DNA of 64,000 nucleotides from an uncultured Erythrobacter sp. (GCA_947488755.1 CANLAD010000001.1:696247-760246); one strand, 5' to 3'. Positions 11,000 to 20,728 are shown, numbered from the stretch's first letter. Numbers and translations are program-made. Notes: generated from the sequence alone by a model not told the origin.

Positions 11000-11622
11000 G
11001 CTGACAAATCCTCGGGTAGTCGCCCATCCATACCGCAAACCCGCAGAAAATTGGCGAGTAGCGCGTGGCCGTGCTCGGTCGCAATGCTTTCGGGATGAAA
11101 CTGGACACCGTGAATGGGCAGGTCGTGGTGGCGGAAGCCCATGACGCTGGCGTGATCGCCGCCCGGTGTATCAGCATGCGCGTTGGCGATTAGCGCGTCC
11201 GGCACATCGACCACTTCGAGACTGTGGTAGCGGGTAGCGGTAAAGGGCGAGGCCAGGTCGGCGAACACCCCGCTCCCATCGTGCTCCACCGGCGAGGTCT
11301 TTCCGTGCATCAGCCCGCCGCGCACCACCTTGCCGCCGAAATGCTGCCCGATGGCCTGATGACCCAGACATACGCCTAGCAGCGGGGTGCCGCTGTCGGC
11401 ACAGGCCGCAACAAGATCGAGGCTGACACCCGCTTCGTTCGGAGTGCAGGGTCCGGGCGAGATCAGGACACCTTTTGCGCCCGATCCCAACGCCTCGCTC
11501 GCGCTGAGCGCATCGTTGCGCTCGACCCGAACCTGCGCCCCCAGCTCCATCAGGTAATGCACCAGATTGAAGGTGAAGCTGTCGTAATTGTCGATGACGA
11601 GAATATCGGGTGTGCCGCTCAC
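10996..11622 (-). CDS. trpG: Anthranilate synthase glutamine amidotransferase subunit
   Basis: Supplies ammonia from glutamine to TrpE. It is a class I glutamine amidotransferase of 208 residues with the nucleophile in [10 protein letters not shown] and the His/Glu pair in GVQFHPES. The GTG start at 11622 overlaps the upstream pip stop as GTGA and has AAGGA just before it. It yields the usual N-terminus leading into [14 protein letters not shown], so the 43-codon-longer frame is rejected. It is separated from its partner trpE by two unrelated genes, although all are translationally coupled. It may also serve p-aminobenzoate synthesis, as TrpG often does. Confidence 0.95.
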   Translation of the reverse strand: MSGTPDILVIDNYDSFTFNLVHYLMELGAQVRVERNDALSASEALGSGAKGVLISPGPCTPNEAGVSLDLVAACADSGTPLLGVCLGHQAIGQHFGGKVVRGGLMHGKTSPVEHDGSGVFADLASPFTATRYHSLEVVDVPDALIANAHADTPGGDHASVMGFRHHDLPIHGVQFHPESIATEHGHALLANFLRVCGMDGRLPEDLSA

Positions 11623-12584
11623 GCGTCCTTCCCCGCAAACTTGTCGGTCGCGCGCACCAGACCGTCGATGATCCCCGGCTCGCTCGCGCTGTGGCCCGCA
11701 TCGTGGACGATCCAGAATTCGGCGCTTGGCCATGCCTTTTTCAGCTCCCACGCAGAGGTTGGCGGCGTGCAGATATCGTGGCGACCCTGTACGATGATGC
11801 CGGGAATGTCGCGGATCCGGTCGATATCGCGCAGCAATTGGCCCTCCTCCAAATAGAAATTGTCGCGGAAGAAGCGCGCGCAGATGCGGGCGAAGGGGAC
11901 AGCCTTGGACGGATCGGCGAATTGATCGAGCAGCGCTTCATTCGGCAGCAGGGTCGCGACCGTACCTTCCCACAAGGACCACTCGCGCGCTGCGGCAAGC
12001 CGGGTCGCCTCGTCACCGCTGGTGAGGCGGGTGTGGTAGGCTTCGACCAAATCGCCGCGTTCGTCCTCAGGGATAAGGCCGGTGAAGCGGTCCCATTGCT
12101 CGGCCATGACCTCGCTCGCACCATAAGTGTAGAGCCAGTCCTTCTCCTTTTGCCGGGCAAGGAACACGCCGCGCAGCACCAGCTCGCTGGTACGCTCGGG
12201 ATAGGTCTGGGCATAGGCGAGCGCGAGCGTTGCGCCCCAGCTTCCGCCGAAAACCTGCCATTTGTCATGTCCGCACATCTCGCGAAGCCGCTCGACATCC
12301 GCCACGATGCGCTTCGTGTCGTTATGCTCGATCTCTGCAAACGGGGTCGAGCGTCCACAACCGCGCTGGTCGAACAGCAGGACATCGTAGCTTTGGGGAT
12401 CCCATTGGCGGCGATGATCCGGGCTCATTCCGCCGCCCGGACCCCCATGCAGGAACACCGCAGGCTTCGCACCTGGCGTGCCGCAGCGCTCCCAGTAGAG
12501 CGAATGACCCTCGCCGACGTCGAGCATGCCGGTCTCGTAGGGCTCGATGGCCGGGTAAAGCGTGCGTTCGTAGCTCATCGTCAT
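11619..12584 (-). CDS. pip: Prolyl aminopeptidase (proline iminopeptidase, S33 family)
   Basis: An alpha/beta hydrolase expected to release N-terminal proline from peptides. The oxyanion motif HGGPGGG, the DQRGCGRS turn and the nucleophile elbow [10 protein letters not shown] are all canonical for S33 prolyl aminopeptidases, and the 321 residues are typical. Both ends overlap neighbours by four bases (ATGA with the lipoprotein gene upstream, GTGA with trpG downstream), so it is embedded in the tryptophan operon. Nothing in the sequence explains a metabolic link; proline released from peptides is not a tryptophan precursor. Confidence 0.92.
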   Translation of the reverse strand: MTMSYERTLYPAIEPYETGMLDVGEGHSLYWERCGTPGAKPAVFLHGGPGGGMSPDHRRQWDPQSYDVLLFDQRGCGRSTPFAEIEHNDTKRIVADVERLREMCGHDKWQVFGGSWGATLALAYAQTYPERTSELVLRGVFLARQKEKDWLYTYGASEVMAEQWDRFTGLIPEDERGDLVEAYHTRLTSGDEATRLAAAREWSLWEGTVATLLPNEALLDQFADPSKAVPFARICARFFRDNFYLEEGQLLRDIDRIRDIPGIIVQGRHDICTPPTSAWELKKAWPSAEFWIVHDAGHSASEPGIIDGLVRATDKFAGKDA

Positions 12585-13417
12585 GGTTTGCGCTCCACCA
12601 CCAGCAGCGGGCCGACGCGCCCTTCGTCCATGCGCCCGCTGGCCGGGTCGAACAGCGAGGAGACGTTTCCGTCGAGGAACAGGGCATTGGGCGTTTTCAA
12701 CTCGTCGCGATAGAAGCGCGCGAGCTGGCCGAAACTGAGTGCTTCGTCCGAGATAACAAAATGAGCGCGGCCCTCATCGTCGATACCGACACCGTTGCGG
12801 ATCGCCTTGGACGGGCCATTTTCGCTGATGTCCGGGTGCAATTCGCCGTCGATCACCAGCATCGGGCCGCTCTGCGTGCCAAATTGCGGCCGCGTGCCGA
12901 TGGTGCGCACGAAAGTCTCGCTGTCGAGCACGCGCCACTCGCCATCAGTGCCGAAAAACACACCATTTGGCTTGAGATAGAAGTTCCCATTGGCCGAGCG
13001 CTGGTTAAGTTCCACCAACCGGTCTTCCTCGCGCACGAAATAGCCGATGGGTCTGAGGTCATCGCCGTACATGCCGCCGTTGACCACGAAGGCGATATTG
13101 TTCCGCTCGCGTCCGGCAAGCCAACCTTCGATGCGGCCTGCGCCCTGGCCGCCATTGGGAGCCAACGCGGTGCCGATGCGGTGCTGCGCAGGATCGGCGA
13201 TGCAATGGGTGAGCGCGATGCCTTCAAAGGAGGCAGGCTTGCACGCCGAAGCGAAGGGCGGGGCAGGGCTGTCGTCAGCCTCGCTCGGCTGTGGCTCAAC
13301 CGAAGCGGGGCGCGCGCCGTCCTCCGACACCGGAGCCCGCACGACCGGCTCGCCCTCGGGGCGCTGATCGCAGGCGGTAAGCGCCAGCGCGGCTGCAAGG
13401 ATGGCAATCAACCTCAC
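12581..13417 (-). CDS. Phosphodiester glycosidase-like (NAGPA/DUF2233) lipoprotein
   Basis: A 278-residue exported protein. From GTG at 13417 it starts with a lipoprotein signal ending in the lipobox LTAC, followed by a Pro/Glu/Asp-rich linker and then a NAGPA-type domain: VVNGGMY, a PIGYFV strand, NGVFFG, SGPMLVIDG and the C-terminal FLDGNVSSLF. Characterised members uncover mannose-6-phosphate or cleave phosphodiester-linked sugars; in bacteria the substrate is usually unknown, with wall or capsule polymers as candidates. It overlaps trpE (GTGA) and pip (ATGA), so its start is fixed by coupling. Its role inside a trp operon is not evident. Confidence 0.85.
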   Translation of the reverse strand: MRLIAILAAALALTACDQRPEGEPVVRAPVSEDGARPASVEPQPSEADDSPAPPFASACKPASFEGIALTHCIADPAQHRIGTALAPNGGQGAGRIEGWLAGRERNNIAFVVNGGMYGDDLRPIGYFVREEDRLVELNQRSANGNFYLKPNGVFFGTDGEWRVLDSETFVRTIGTRPQFGTQSGPMLVIDGELHPDISENGPSKAIRNGVGIDDEGRAHFVISDEALSFGQLARFYRDELKTPNALFLDGNVSSLFDPASGRMDEGRVGPLLVVERKP

Positions 13418-14946
13418 TGTCCGAAGCTCGGCTCGGCTGCGACGCGCACGGCTTCGCGGGCCGCCGCGATCAGAGCTCCTGCTTTGGCACGGCATTCGGC
13501 AAGCTCGGCCTCCGGATCGCTGTCGGCAACGATACCAGCACCCGCCTGAACGTGCATCACACCGTCCTTCACCACTGCTGTGCGCAGGACGATGCACGAA
13601 TCGACCGAGCCGTCGGGAGCGAAATAGCCGACGCCCCCGGCATAGGCGCCGCGCGTTTCCGGTTCGAGTTCGGCTATGATCTCGCAGGCCCGAACCTTCG
13701 GCGCACCCGAAACGGTGCCCGCCGGAAAGCCCGCGAACAGCGCATCAAGCGCGTCCCTATCGGGGCCGAGGCGACCCACAACGTTACTGACGATGTGCAT
13801 GACGTGGCTGTATCGCTCGATCGTGAAACTGTCAGTGACTTCGACACTGCCTTGGCTGGCAACCCGGCCGACATCGTTGCGACCCAGATCCAGCAGCATG
13901 AGGTGTTCGGCGCGTTCCTTTGGATCGGCAAGCAGGGCCGTTTCGTTTGCCCGGTCCTGTGCAGGAGTTTCTCCCCGTGGCCGAGTTCCGGCAATAGGGC
14001 GCACGGTGACGTCCCCATCGCGCACTCGCACGAGGATTTCCGGGCTAGACCCGACGATCGCGAAACCGGGCAGGTCGAGGAAATAGAGGAACGGCGAGGG
14101 GTTCACCCGCCGCAGCGCGCGATAAAGGGCGAGTGGTGGCAACTCGAACGGGCAGGTGAAGCGCTGGGCGAGGACGACCTGGAAGATGTCACCAGCGGCG
14201 ATGTACTCCTTTGCACGGGCGACGCGGGCGAGATAATCTTCGCCCTTCATCGTCGGGGCAAGCTGCTCTGGCGAAGGATCGGCCGAGGCGCGCGGTTCTG
14301 CCGGTGCCGCCTGCTGGAGGGCGCGCAACGTCTCGTCTATCGCTTCGCCCGCTCGCGCGAGTGCAGTGTCGGGGTCGATTTGATCCGGCCAGATCGGTGC
14401 GATGCAGAACAGATCATCGGTCAGGCCGTCGAACACCATGATGATCGTCGGCCGCACGAACAGCATGTCGGGCAGCGCAAGCTCGCTCGGCGCGGCGCGG
14501 GGGATTTTCTCGACCAGGCCAATGGTCTCGTATCCGAAATAGCCGACGAGGCAGGCCAAGGCAGGAGGAAGCGCGTCGGGAACGTCGATCCTGCATGCCT
14601 GAGCCAGCGCGCGAAGTTCGGTGAGCGCATCGCCTTCGCACGGCGTGAAAGCACCGCGGTCAGCGCGCCAGGAGCTGTTTATCTCGGCCCGCCCCTCGCT
14701 CGCCCGGAAAACCAGATCGGGATCGAGACCGAGCAGACTGTAGCGCCCGCGCACCTCTCCGCCTTCGACAGATTCGAGCAGGAAATCGCCGCGCCCGTCC
14801 TCGATCAACCGCCGCGCCGCGCCCACGGGCGTGTCGCTGTCGGCAATCACGCTGCGATAGACAAGCGTTGCCTCGCCGCGCGCAATCGCGGCGCTGGCTG
14901 CGGCGGCGTTTTCGGGCTCAGCGCCGGAGGTTTGCAAGGAAATCAC
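13414..14946 (-). CDS. trpE: Anthranilate synthase component I
   Basis: Makes anthranilate from chorismate with TrpG. The 510 residues include the N-terminal regulatory half and the chorismate-binding half with IAGTRPRGETP, EHLMLLDLGRNDVGRV and the C-terminal GAGIVADSDPE motif. The start is GTG at 14946, 17 bases after the ppiD stop, so there is no room for a leader-peptide attenuator directly upstream. It is the first of seven coupled or closely spaced genes running to moeA. An LLES stretch near the N-terminus corresponds to the tryptophan-sensing LLES motif, so feedback inhibition is likely. Confidence 0.96.
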   Translation of the reverse strand: MISLQTSGAEPENAAAASAAIARGEATLVYRSVIADSDTPVGAARRLIEDGRGDFLLESVEGGEVRGRYSLLGLDPDLVFRASEGRAEINSSWRADRGAFTPCEGDALTELRALAQACRIDVPDALPPALACLVGYFGYETIGLVEKIPRAAPSELALPDMLFVRPTIIMVFDGLTDDLFCIAPIWPDQIDPDTALARAGEAIDETLRALQQAAPAEPRASADPSPEQLAPTMKGEDYLARVARAKEYIAAGDIFQVVLAQRFTCPFELPPLALYRALRRVNPSPFLYFLDLPGFAIVGSSPEILVRVRDGDVTVRPIAGTRPRGETPAQDRANETALLADPKERAEHLMLLDLGRNDVGRVASQGSVEVTDSFTIERYSHVMHIVSNVVGRLGPDRDALDALFAGFPAGTVSGAPKVRACEIIAELEPETRGAYAGGVGYFAPDGSVDSCIVLRTAVVKDGVMHVQAGAGIVADSDPEAELAECRAKAGALIAAAREAVRVAAEPSFGQ

Positions 14947-14963
14947 GCGGGTTCGGCGTCAGG

Positions 14964-16901
14964 TCAGTTCTGGCCTGTGAGTTGACGACGAAGCTCTTCG
15001 ATCGCCTCCGCATTGCGCTCAACCCCGACCTCGTTGCGGATCGCCTGCGAGAGCTGGGCATTGTATTCCGCGATCAGCGCCGGGGCGAGCTGCCCACGGG
15101 TCTGAGCGACGAGCTCGCTGTCGTCCTCGATTTCCTCGGTAGTAATGGCTTCCAGATCGACGACATACCAGCCGATATCGTTGCGATCCTCCAGCACCTT
15201 TGTCGAACCTTGCGCCATCGAGAACATCAGCACCAAAGGTGCCGGGATGCGCTGCTGCGGATTGTTCAGCAATTGGCCGCGCGAAAGGTCGATCTGTTGG
15301 ACCTGATCGAGCGCGGCGTCCTCTTCGCGCAGGGCCGCGGCCAGATCGGTCCCGCCGCGCACGGCTTCGAGCACGCGGTTGGCGATCGCGCGCGCGGCCT
15401 CGCTGCCTTCCTCAAGCCGCCATGCCCGCACCACCGCATCGCGCACTTCGGCGATGGGCGGTGCGGCGCTGGCGGTCACGTCGCTGACGTCGAAAACCAG
15501 GAATTGCTCACCAGGCACCAGCGTTGCCAGTTGCGGTTCGTTCTCGTCCATCTGAAACGCCGTGTCGAGGATCGGGCGCAATTGCGGATCGATGCCCTGT
15601 CCGGGCGACGCGAAAAGTCGCCCGTCCGCCGTGACGCCCGGGATCACGCGGGTTTCGAGGTCGAACTGCTCGGCCACTTCGGACAGCGAAGTCCCTGTAT
15701 CGACCAGCTCTTCTATCCGGCTGCTCAGCTCTGCGAGCGCAGTTACCTGCGTCTCGCGCTGCAATTGCCCTGCGATCTCCTCGCGCACCTGATCCAGAGT
15801 GCGCGCTGGCGTGCGTTCGACACTATCGACGCGCGCGACATACCACCCAAGCTGCGAGCGCGCCGGTTCGATGACCGCGCCTTCGTCGGCTGCGAACACG
15901 CGCTGCGCCAATTCGGCGCTGGTGGCCGACGCCAGGCTTTCGCGGTCGCGCAGATCGCCAGTGGAGACCTGAAAGCCAGCCTCTGCCGCTGCTGCCTCAA
16001 GCGATAGGCCCCCGCGAATGCGTTCGACCAGCGCTCTTGCCCCCTGCTCGGTGGGAACGACGAACGAGCTGATCGCGCGCTGTTCGCCTGCTCCGTAGCT
16101 TGCTGCATCGCGTTCATAGCGGGCGGCGATCTGGGCCGGGCTCGGCTGGCTGGCGGCTTCGACATCGGCCGCGCCGAAAGTCGCAACGCGGATGGTGCGG
16201 CGTTCGGGCAGGATGAAGTCGGCGCGATTGGCGCTGTAGAATTCGGTAAGCTGTTCGTCGCTTGGATCGCCCTCAGGAGCGAACTGGAGGCTGGGGATGA
16301 GAGCGATCTGGCCCTGGCGCCGCTCCAGCACCAGCTTGGCATATTGGCGCGCGGCAGCCTCGGGCAGGGTCGGGGCGGCGAGCGATGGGCGCAGGACCAG
16401 CTGGGCGAGCAGGCCGTCGCTGATATCCTTGCGCAGGATTGCATCGGTGATCCCCTGACGGCGCAGCGCCGCCTGATAGGCCTCCTGATCGAATTCGCCG
16501 GTGAGATTTCGGAACGCGCCGATCTGCAAGATCTCGCTGTTCACAAGATTGTCTCCCGCACGCAGCCCGTTCTGCCGCGCCAGCTCACCAACCGCGGCGC
16601 GATCAATCAGCAGATCGATTTCCCGGTCGAGCGCACCCTCGGCAATGAATTGCTGCATCGTAAGTGTGGGATCCTGCTGCCGCGCCCGGTCGAGTGCATT
16701 TCGCATCGCGCCCTGCATCTCGTTCGCGGTGATCCGCTGATCGCCCACCACCGCGATATCATCATCGCCCGAGAGCCCGCCAAACGTCGCCGAGCCCGAA
16801 ATATCGGTCGCCGCAAAGGCGAGCGCGACGATGATCAGAAAACCGATGAAGATGGGCAGGCCGATCTTCGACTGAAAGAAGTTGCGAAACAGCGAAATCA
16901 T
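14964..16901 (-). CDS. ppiD: Membrane-anchored peptidyl-prolyl isomerase (PpiD/SurA-like)
   Basis: A periplasmic folding factor held in the inner membrane by one N-terminal segment (about residues 13-32). The protein has 645 residues, with a SurA-N-type chaperone region first and a parvulin domain near residues 240-370 (for example SFVVPTEQGARALVERI and LGWYVARV). A second parvulin-like fold may follow before the C-terminus, as in E. coli PpiD. It diverges from tpiA across 264 bases and is followed by trpE after only 17 bases, so the trp genes are probably read from the ppiD promoter. Confidence 0.9.
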   Translation of the reverse strand: MISLFRNFFQSKIGLPIFIGFLIIVALAFAATDISGSATFGGLSGDDDIAVVGDQRITANEMQGAMRNALDRARQQDPTLTMQQFIAEGALDREIDLLIDRAAVGELARQNGLRAGDNLVNSEILQIGAFRNLTGEFDQEAYQAALRRQGITDAILRKDISDGLLAQLVLRPSLAAPTLPEAAARQYAKLVLERRQGQIALIPSLQFAPEGDPSDEQLTEFYSANRADFILPERRTIRVATFGAADVEAASQPSPAQIAARYERDAASYGAGEQRAISSFVVPTEQGARALVERIRGGLSLEAAAAEAGFQVSTGDLRDRESLASATSAELAQRVFAADEGAVIEPARSQLGWYVARVDSVERTPARTLDQVREEIAGQLQRETQVTALAELSSRIEELVDTGTSLSEVAEQFDLETRVIPGVTADGRLFASPGQGIDPQLRPILDTAFQMDENEPQLATLVPGEQFLVFDVSDVTASAAPPIAEVRDAVVRAWRLEEGSEAARAIANRVLEAVRGGTDLAAALREEDAALDQVQQIDLSRGQLLNNPQQRIPAPLVLMFSMAQGSTKVLEDRNDIGWYVVDLEAITTEEIEDDSELVAQTRGQLAPALIAEYNAQLSQAIRNEVGVERNAEAIEELRRQLTGQN

Positions 16902-17165
16902 CGTGTCAGTGTCTTTTGTCCAAGAAGGGCCAGCTACGCGAAGGCCGAAAGGGTGCGGGAACGCTGCTTCGAGCCAAAACGTTCACAGCGAAACGCTTTG
17001 CCCGATCCGATCCCGAAGCGCGCGCTTTATCGACCATGCGACCTGTCGGCAACAGGTTGGACGGGTTTTGACTGGAGGGAGATCCTCCGCTAGCGGACGC
17101 GACCCCGCGACCCTACATGGTCTGATCAGATTCGTTTCCGTTTTCGGTATTTGCAGGATATTTCA

Positions 17166-17930
17166 ATGGCCCAGCGGCCCTACATCGTCGGAAACTGGAA
17201 AATGCACGGCACCAGAGCCATGCTTTCCGAAGCGCGCGCGATCGATCGCGCGGCCCAGCGGCTGATGAAGGTCGAAGTGGCCATTGCGCCGCCCTACACC
17301 CTGATCCACCCGGCCCATCGCGAAGCGGACCAGATCAGTGTGGGCGCGCAAGACTGCCATCACGCCGATGGCGGCGCGCATACTGGCGATATCTCTGCCG
17401 CCATGATTGCCGATGCCGGCGCGAAATTCGTGATCCTCGGCCATAGCGAGCGGCGTCAGGGGCACAGCGAAACAGATGCGACCGTGAAGGCGAAGGCGGA
17501 GGCCGCGCTCGAAGCGGGTCTGCGGGTCATCATGTGCTGCGGCGAAAGCGCCGATACGCGCAAGTCAGGCAATGCGGCCGCGTTCGTTGAAAACCAGCTA
17601 CGTGGCTCCCTGCCCGAAACAATCGACAGTGCGTCTGAGCGATTGACCGTCGCCTATGAACCGATTTGGGCGATCGGCACCGGCGATACCGCGACGCCAA
17701 GGGATATTGGCGATATGCACGCCGCGATCCGCGCCCTGCTTGTCGAACTGTACGGCGAGGAAGAGGGCCGGGAAATTCGTATTATCTACGGCGGATCGGT
17801 GAAACCCGATAACGCTGGCGAAATCTTCGCGGTCGCCGAAGTGGGCGGGGCGCTGGTTGGTGGGGCGAGCCTGACTGCCGACAGCTTCATGAGCATTGCG
17901 CTCGCAGCGGCAGAAACCGTCGACGCCTGA
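17166..17930 (+). CDS. tpiA: Triosephosphate isomerase
   Basis: Interconverts dihydroxyacetone phosphate and glyceraldehyde 3-phosphate. The catalytic residues are in place: Lys in GNWKMHG, His in LGHSERR, Glu in AYEPIWAIGTG, and the phosphate loop IYGGSVKPDN. From ATG at 17166 it has 254 residues, with AGGAT nine bases upstream. The 264 bases before it hold a GGAGG/CCTCC inverted repeat at about 17076-17090 but nothing I can name, and must contain promoters for both tpiA and ppiD. Confidence 0.97.
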   Translation: MAQRPYIVGNWKMHGTRAMLSEARAIDRAAQRLMKVEVAIAPPYTLIHPAHREADQISVGAQDCHHADGGAHTGDISAAMIADAGAKFVILGHSERRQGHSETDATVKAKAEAALEAGLRVIMCCGESADTRKSGNAAAFVENQLRGSLPETIDSASERLTVAYEPIWAIGTGDTATPRDIGDMHAAIRALLVELYGEEEGREIRIIYGGSVKPDNAGEIFAVAEVGGALVGGASLTADSFMSIALAAAETVDA

Positions 17931-18010
17931 ATGCGCCTCGCAAGGTTGCCGCGCGGCTTCGCAATCCCTAAGTCGACCGGCAACTCTCCTCCTGAACAAA
18001 GTCTTTAGTC

Positions 18011-18415
18011 ATGTCGCTTTTCATCATCCTCACCGTCATCCAGGCACTCGTGGCCGCTGCGCTCGTCGGCGTGGTGCTGATGCAGCGCTCCGAAGGCGGC
18101 GGTCTTGGGATCGGTGGCAATCCGTCGGGTGCACTTGGCGCGCGCGGGGCGGCGGACTTCCTGACGCGTTCGACCCGATGGCTGGCGATTGCGTTTGTCG
18201 GCTTGTCGATCCTGCTCGCTGCGGTCGCCGTCGGCGAATCAAGCGTGGGTGAGATCGACACGACGCTCGAACGCGGCAGCACGGCGCCGGGTGCGGACGA
18301 TCTGCTGGGCGACCCACTCGGCGACGAAGTGCCGCTTGACGGCACGGGCGGTGGCGGCGCGGCTCCGGCGGATGACTTGCTAGCCGATCCTGCTCCTGCT
18401 CCGGCAGGCGAATAA
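18011..18415 (+). CDS. secG: Protein translocase subunit SecG
   Basis: An accessory subunit of the SecYEG translocon in the inner membrane. Two membrane helices (about residues 3-25 and 55-75) flank the conserved cytoplasmic loop MQRSEGGGLGIGGN...GARGAADFLTR. The last 55 residues form an acidic Pro/Gly/Ala-rich tail with repeated DDLL motifs, absent from E. coli SecG but common in alphaproteobacteria. It sits between tpiA and pyrG, a frequent order. Confidence 0.94.
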   Translation: MSLFIILTVIQALVAAALVGVVLMQRSEGGGLGIGGNPSGALGARGAADFLTRSTRWLAIAFVGLSILLAAVAVGESSVGEIDTTLERGSTAPGADDLLGDPLGDEVPLDGTGGGGAAPADDLLADPAPAPAGE

Positions 18416-18499
18416 ATCCGACCATTCCTGTGGAAGGCGCGAATTTGGCGCGCAATTTCCTTGCCCCGAATCCGTTCGCGCGCTTAAGGCCCGATTCCC

Positions 18500-20137
18500 A
18501 TGGCGCGGTACATTTTCATCACCGGCGGCGTGGTTTCCTCGCTCGGCAAAGGTCTCATGGCGGCAAGCCTCGCCGCGCTCCTTCAGGCGCGCGGGTACAA
18601 GGTGCGCATCCGCAAGTTCGACCCCTATCTCAACGTAGATCCGGGGACGATGAGCCCGTATCAGCACGGCGAGGTCTACGTCACCGACGACGGGGCTGAG
18701 ACCGACCTCGATCTTGGCCATTACGAACGCTTCACCGGCGTTTCCGCGCGCCAGAGCGACAACATCACGTCGGGCCGCGTCTATCGCGACATCATCGCGC
18801 GCGAACGGCGCGGCGATTATCTCGGCGCGACGGTGCAGGTGATCCCGCACGTCACGGACGCGATCAAGGAGTTCGCGCTCGCCGACCAGGACGATCACGA
18901 TTTCATTCTGTGCGAGATCGGCGGAACCGTTGGCGATATCGAGTCGCTGCCGTTCATGGAGGCGATCCGGCAGATGCGCAACGAGCTGGAGCCGTTCCAG
19001 ACGTTGAGCGTCCACGTAACTCTTGTGCCCTATATAGCCGCAGCGGGCGAGCTGAAGACGAAGCCGACCCAGCATTCTGTGCGCGAACTCGCTAGCCTCG
19101 GGATCAAGCCCGACGTGCTGCTGTGCCGTGCCGAACATCCACTTCCAGACGGCGAGCGCCAGAAAATCGCAAATTTCTGCAACGTGCGCAAGGAAGCGGT
19201 GATCCCCGCGCTCGATGCGCCCTCGATTTATTCGGTCCCGTTGCAATACCACCGCGAGGGATTGGACGCCGAAGTCCTGCGCGGCTTCGGTATCACGGAC
19301 GCGCCCGAGCCGGACCTTGCTTCGTGGAACGACGTGACCGACCGCTATTTCAATCCCGAAGGCGAAGTGACCATCGGCGTCATCGGCAAATATGTCGGCC
19401 TGCAGGATGCCTACAAAAGCCTCAACGAGGCGCTGGTCCACGGCGGAATGGCCAACCGGGTGAAGGTCAATATCCGCTGGATCGACGCCGAAGTGTTCGA
19501 AGGCGAGAACGACAGCGAAATCGTCTCCGAGTTGGAGCCCCTGCATGGCATCCTCGTTCCCGGGGGTTTTGGCGAGCGGGGCAGCGAAGGCAAGATTGCC
19601 AGCGTACGCTTTGCCAGGCAGCGCGATGTGCCGTTCTTCGGCATCTGCCTAGGCATGCAGATGGCCTGCATCGAAGGGGCGCGCACGGCGGGGTTCGACG
19701 CGGCCTCGTCCACCGAATTTGGCCAAACGCGAGAGCCGGTGGTCGGCATCATCACCGAATGGATGAGCGAAGAGGGCCTCCAGCAACGCGAAGAAGGCGG
19801 CGATCTGGGGGGCACAATGCGGCTTGGTGCGTATGAGGCGAAGCTGGCGGCAGGCAGTCGCACATCCGAGATTTACGGCGGAGCCGACGCGATCTTTGAA
19901 CGTCACCGCCACCGCTATGAGGTCAATGCGGGTTACATCGAGCCACTCGAAAAACAGGGGCTGGTGTTCTCCGGCATGTCACCGGACGGCCTGCTGCCCG
20001 AAATCGTCGAGCGGCCCGATCACCCGTGGTTCGTCGGCGTGCAATTCCATCCTGAGCTGAAATCGCGACCCTTCGACCCGCATCCGCTGTTCGCTGGCTT
20101 CATCGCCGCTGCCGTTGCGCACTCGCGACTTGTATAG
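18500..20137 (+). CDS. pyrG: CTP synthase
   Basis: Converts UTP to CTP using ATP and glutamine. The synthetase domain opens with the expected [13 protein letters not shown] motif and includes the GGTVGDIES segment. The glutaminase domain carries the nucleophile in GICLGMQMA and the His/Glu of GVQFHPE. At 545 residues it is the usual length. Its last codons lie in the first unit of a 27-base tandem repeat that continues beyond the stop, so the C-terminal AHSRLV is partly repeat-encoded. Confidence 0.97.
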   Translation: MARYIFITGGVVSSLGKGLMAASLAALLQARGYKVRIRKFDPYLNVDPGTMSPYQHGEVYVTDDGAETDLDLGHYERFTGVSARQSDNITSGRVYRDIIARERRGDYLGATVQVIPHVTDAIKEFALADQDDHDFILCEIGGTVGDIESLPFMEAIRQMRNELEPFQTLSVHVTLVPYIAAAGELKTKPTQHSVRELASLGIKPDVLLCRAEHPLPDGERQKIANFCNVRKEAVIPALDAPSIYSVPLQYHREGLDAEVLRGFGITDAPEPDLASWNDVTDRYFNPEGEVTIGVIGKYVGLQDAYKSLNEALVHGGMANRVKVNIRWIDAEVFEGENDSEIVSELEPLHGILVPGGFGERGSEGKIASVRFARQRDVPFFGICLGMQMACIEGARTAGFDAASSTEFGQTREPVVGIITEWMSEEGLQQREEGGDLGGTMRLGAYEAKLAAGSRTSEIYGGADAIFERHRHRYEVNAGYIEPLEKQGLVFSGMSPDGLLPEIVERPDHPWFVGVQFHPELKSRPFDPHPLFAGFIAAAVAHSRLV

Positions 20138-20187
20138 GACGTCGCGCACTCGCGACTTGTCTAACGAGTCGCGCTCTCGCGACTGGT
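20117..20187. repeat. Three 27-base tandem hairpin repeats at the end of pyrG
   Basis: Units begin at 20117, 20144 and 20171. The first two share a 17-base identical core (GCGCACTCGCGACTTGT) and about 22 of 27 bases; the third matches the core at 15 of 17. With the preceding GTC, units 2 and 3 each form a hairpin with stem GTCGCG/CGCGAC and a four-base loop (CACT or CTCT); unit 1 forms the same hairpin with one wobble. The array spans the pyrG stop and leads into the terminator. Confidence 0.8.
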
Positions 20188-20191
20188 GTAA

Positions 20192-20223
20192 AAAGGGGCG
20201 GCTCGCCTTGGAACCGCCCCTTT
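20192..20223. terminator. Bidirectional terminator between pyrG and hsp20
   Basis: A perfect 10-base stem AAAGGGGCGG/CCGCCCCTTT encloses a 12-base loop. On the minus strand it is followed by five T residues; on the plus strand only TTT is available. It lies between two convergent genes and probably serves both. Confidence 0.8.
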
Positions 20224-20245
20224 CAATAGTTCGGATTTAGCCCGA

Positions 20246-20728
20246 TCAGGCAGCGTCAGCTGCGCGCTCGTCATCCTTCTCATCCGGAACAGCGGTCAGC
20301 GTTGGACCACCGTTCACGGCGATCTTCTTGGGCTTCATCGCATCGGGCACTTCGCGCACCAGATCGATGACCAGCAGACCGTCGGCGAGATCGGCATTCT
20401 CGACCCGGACGTAATCGGCCAGTTCAAACCGGCGCTCGAACCCGCGATTGGCGATGCCGACATGAAGCAGCTCGGCTTCCTCGTCGGTGTCCTCGCGCTT
20501 CTTGCCCTGCACGACCAGCAGGTTCGCCTGCGCGGTGATGTCAATATCCTGCGGACGGAAGCCTGCGACAGCGAGCGTGATGCGGTAATTGTCCTCACCG
20601 CGCTTGGCGATGTTGAAAGGAGGGTAATTGTCGCCCGAATTGCTGCGAGCCTGGCTTTCGAGCAGGTCGAAAAGCCGGTCGAAACCCACGGTGCTGCGGC
20701 GATAGGGGGTGAAATCAAGACGTGACAT
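20246..20728 (-). CDS. Small heat shock protein (Hsp20/IbpA family)
   Basis: An ATP-independent holdase that binds unfolding proteins in the cytoplasm. The 160 residues have the N-terminal class A motif RSTVGFDRLFDLL, an alpha-crystallin domain (about residues 35-128, with AGFRPQDIDI and ADGLLVIDLVRE) and a Lys/Ile C-terminal extension (PKKIAV) of the I-x-V/I type, then an acidic tail. GAGGA lies eight bases before the ATG but can be paired in a hairpin resembling a ROSE thermometer, and a possible heat-shock promoter lies further upstream. Translation is therefore probably temperature gated. Confidence 0.93.
   Translation of the reverse strand: MSRLDFTPYRRSTVGFDRLFDLLESQARSNSGDNYPPFNIAKRGEDNYRITLAVAGFRPQDIDITAQANLLVVQGKKREDTDEEAELLHVGIANRGFERRFELADYVRVENADLADGLLVIDLVREVPDAMKPKKIAVNGGPTLTAVPDEKDDERAADAA

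Noticed and set aside
14947..14963. Trp leader peptide or attenuator before trpE.
   Set aside because: Only 17 bases separate trpE from ppiD, too short for a leader peptide and alternative hairpins.
16902..17165. A structured RNA or riboswitch in the ppiD/tpiA divergent gap.
   Set aside because: Only a short GGAGG/CCTCC inverted repeat is visible, and nothing matches a riboswitch core that I recognise.
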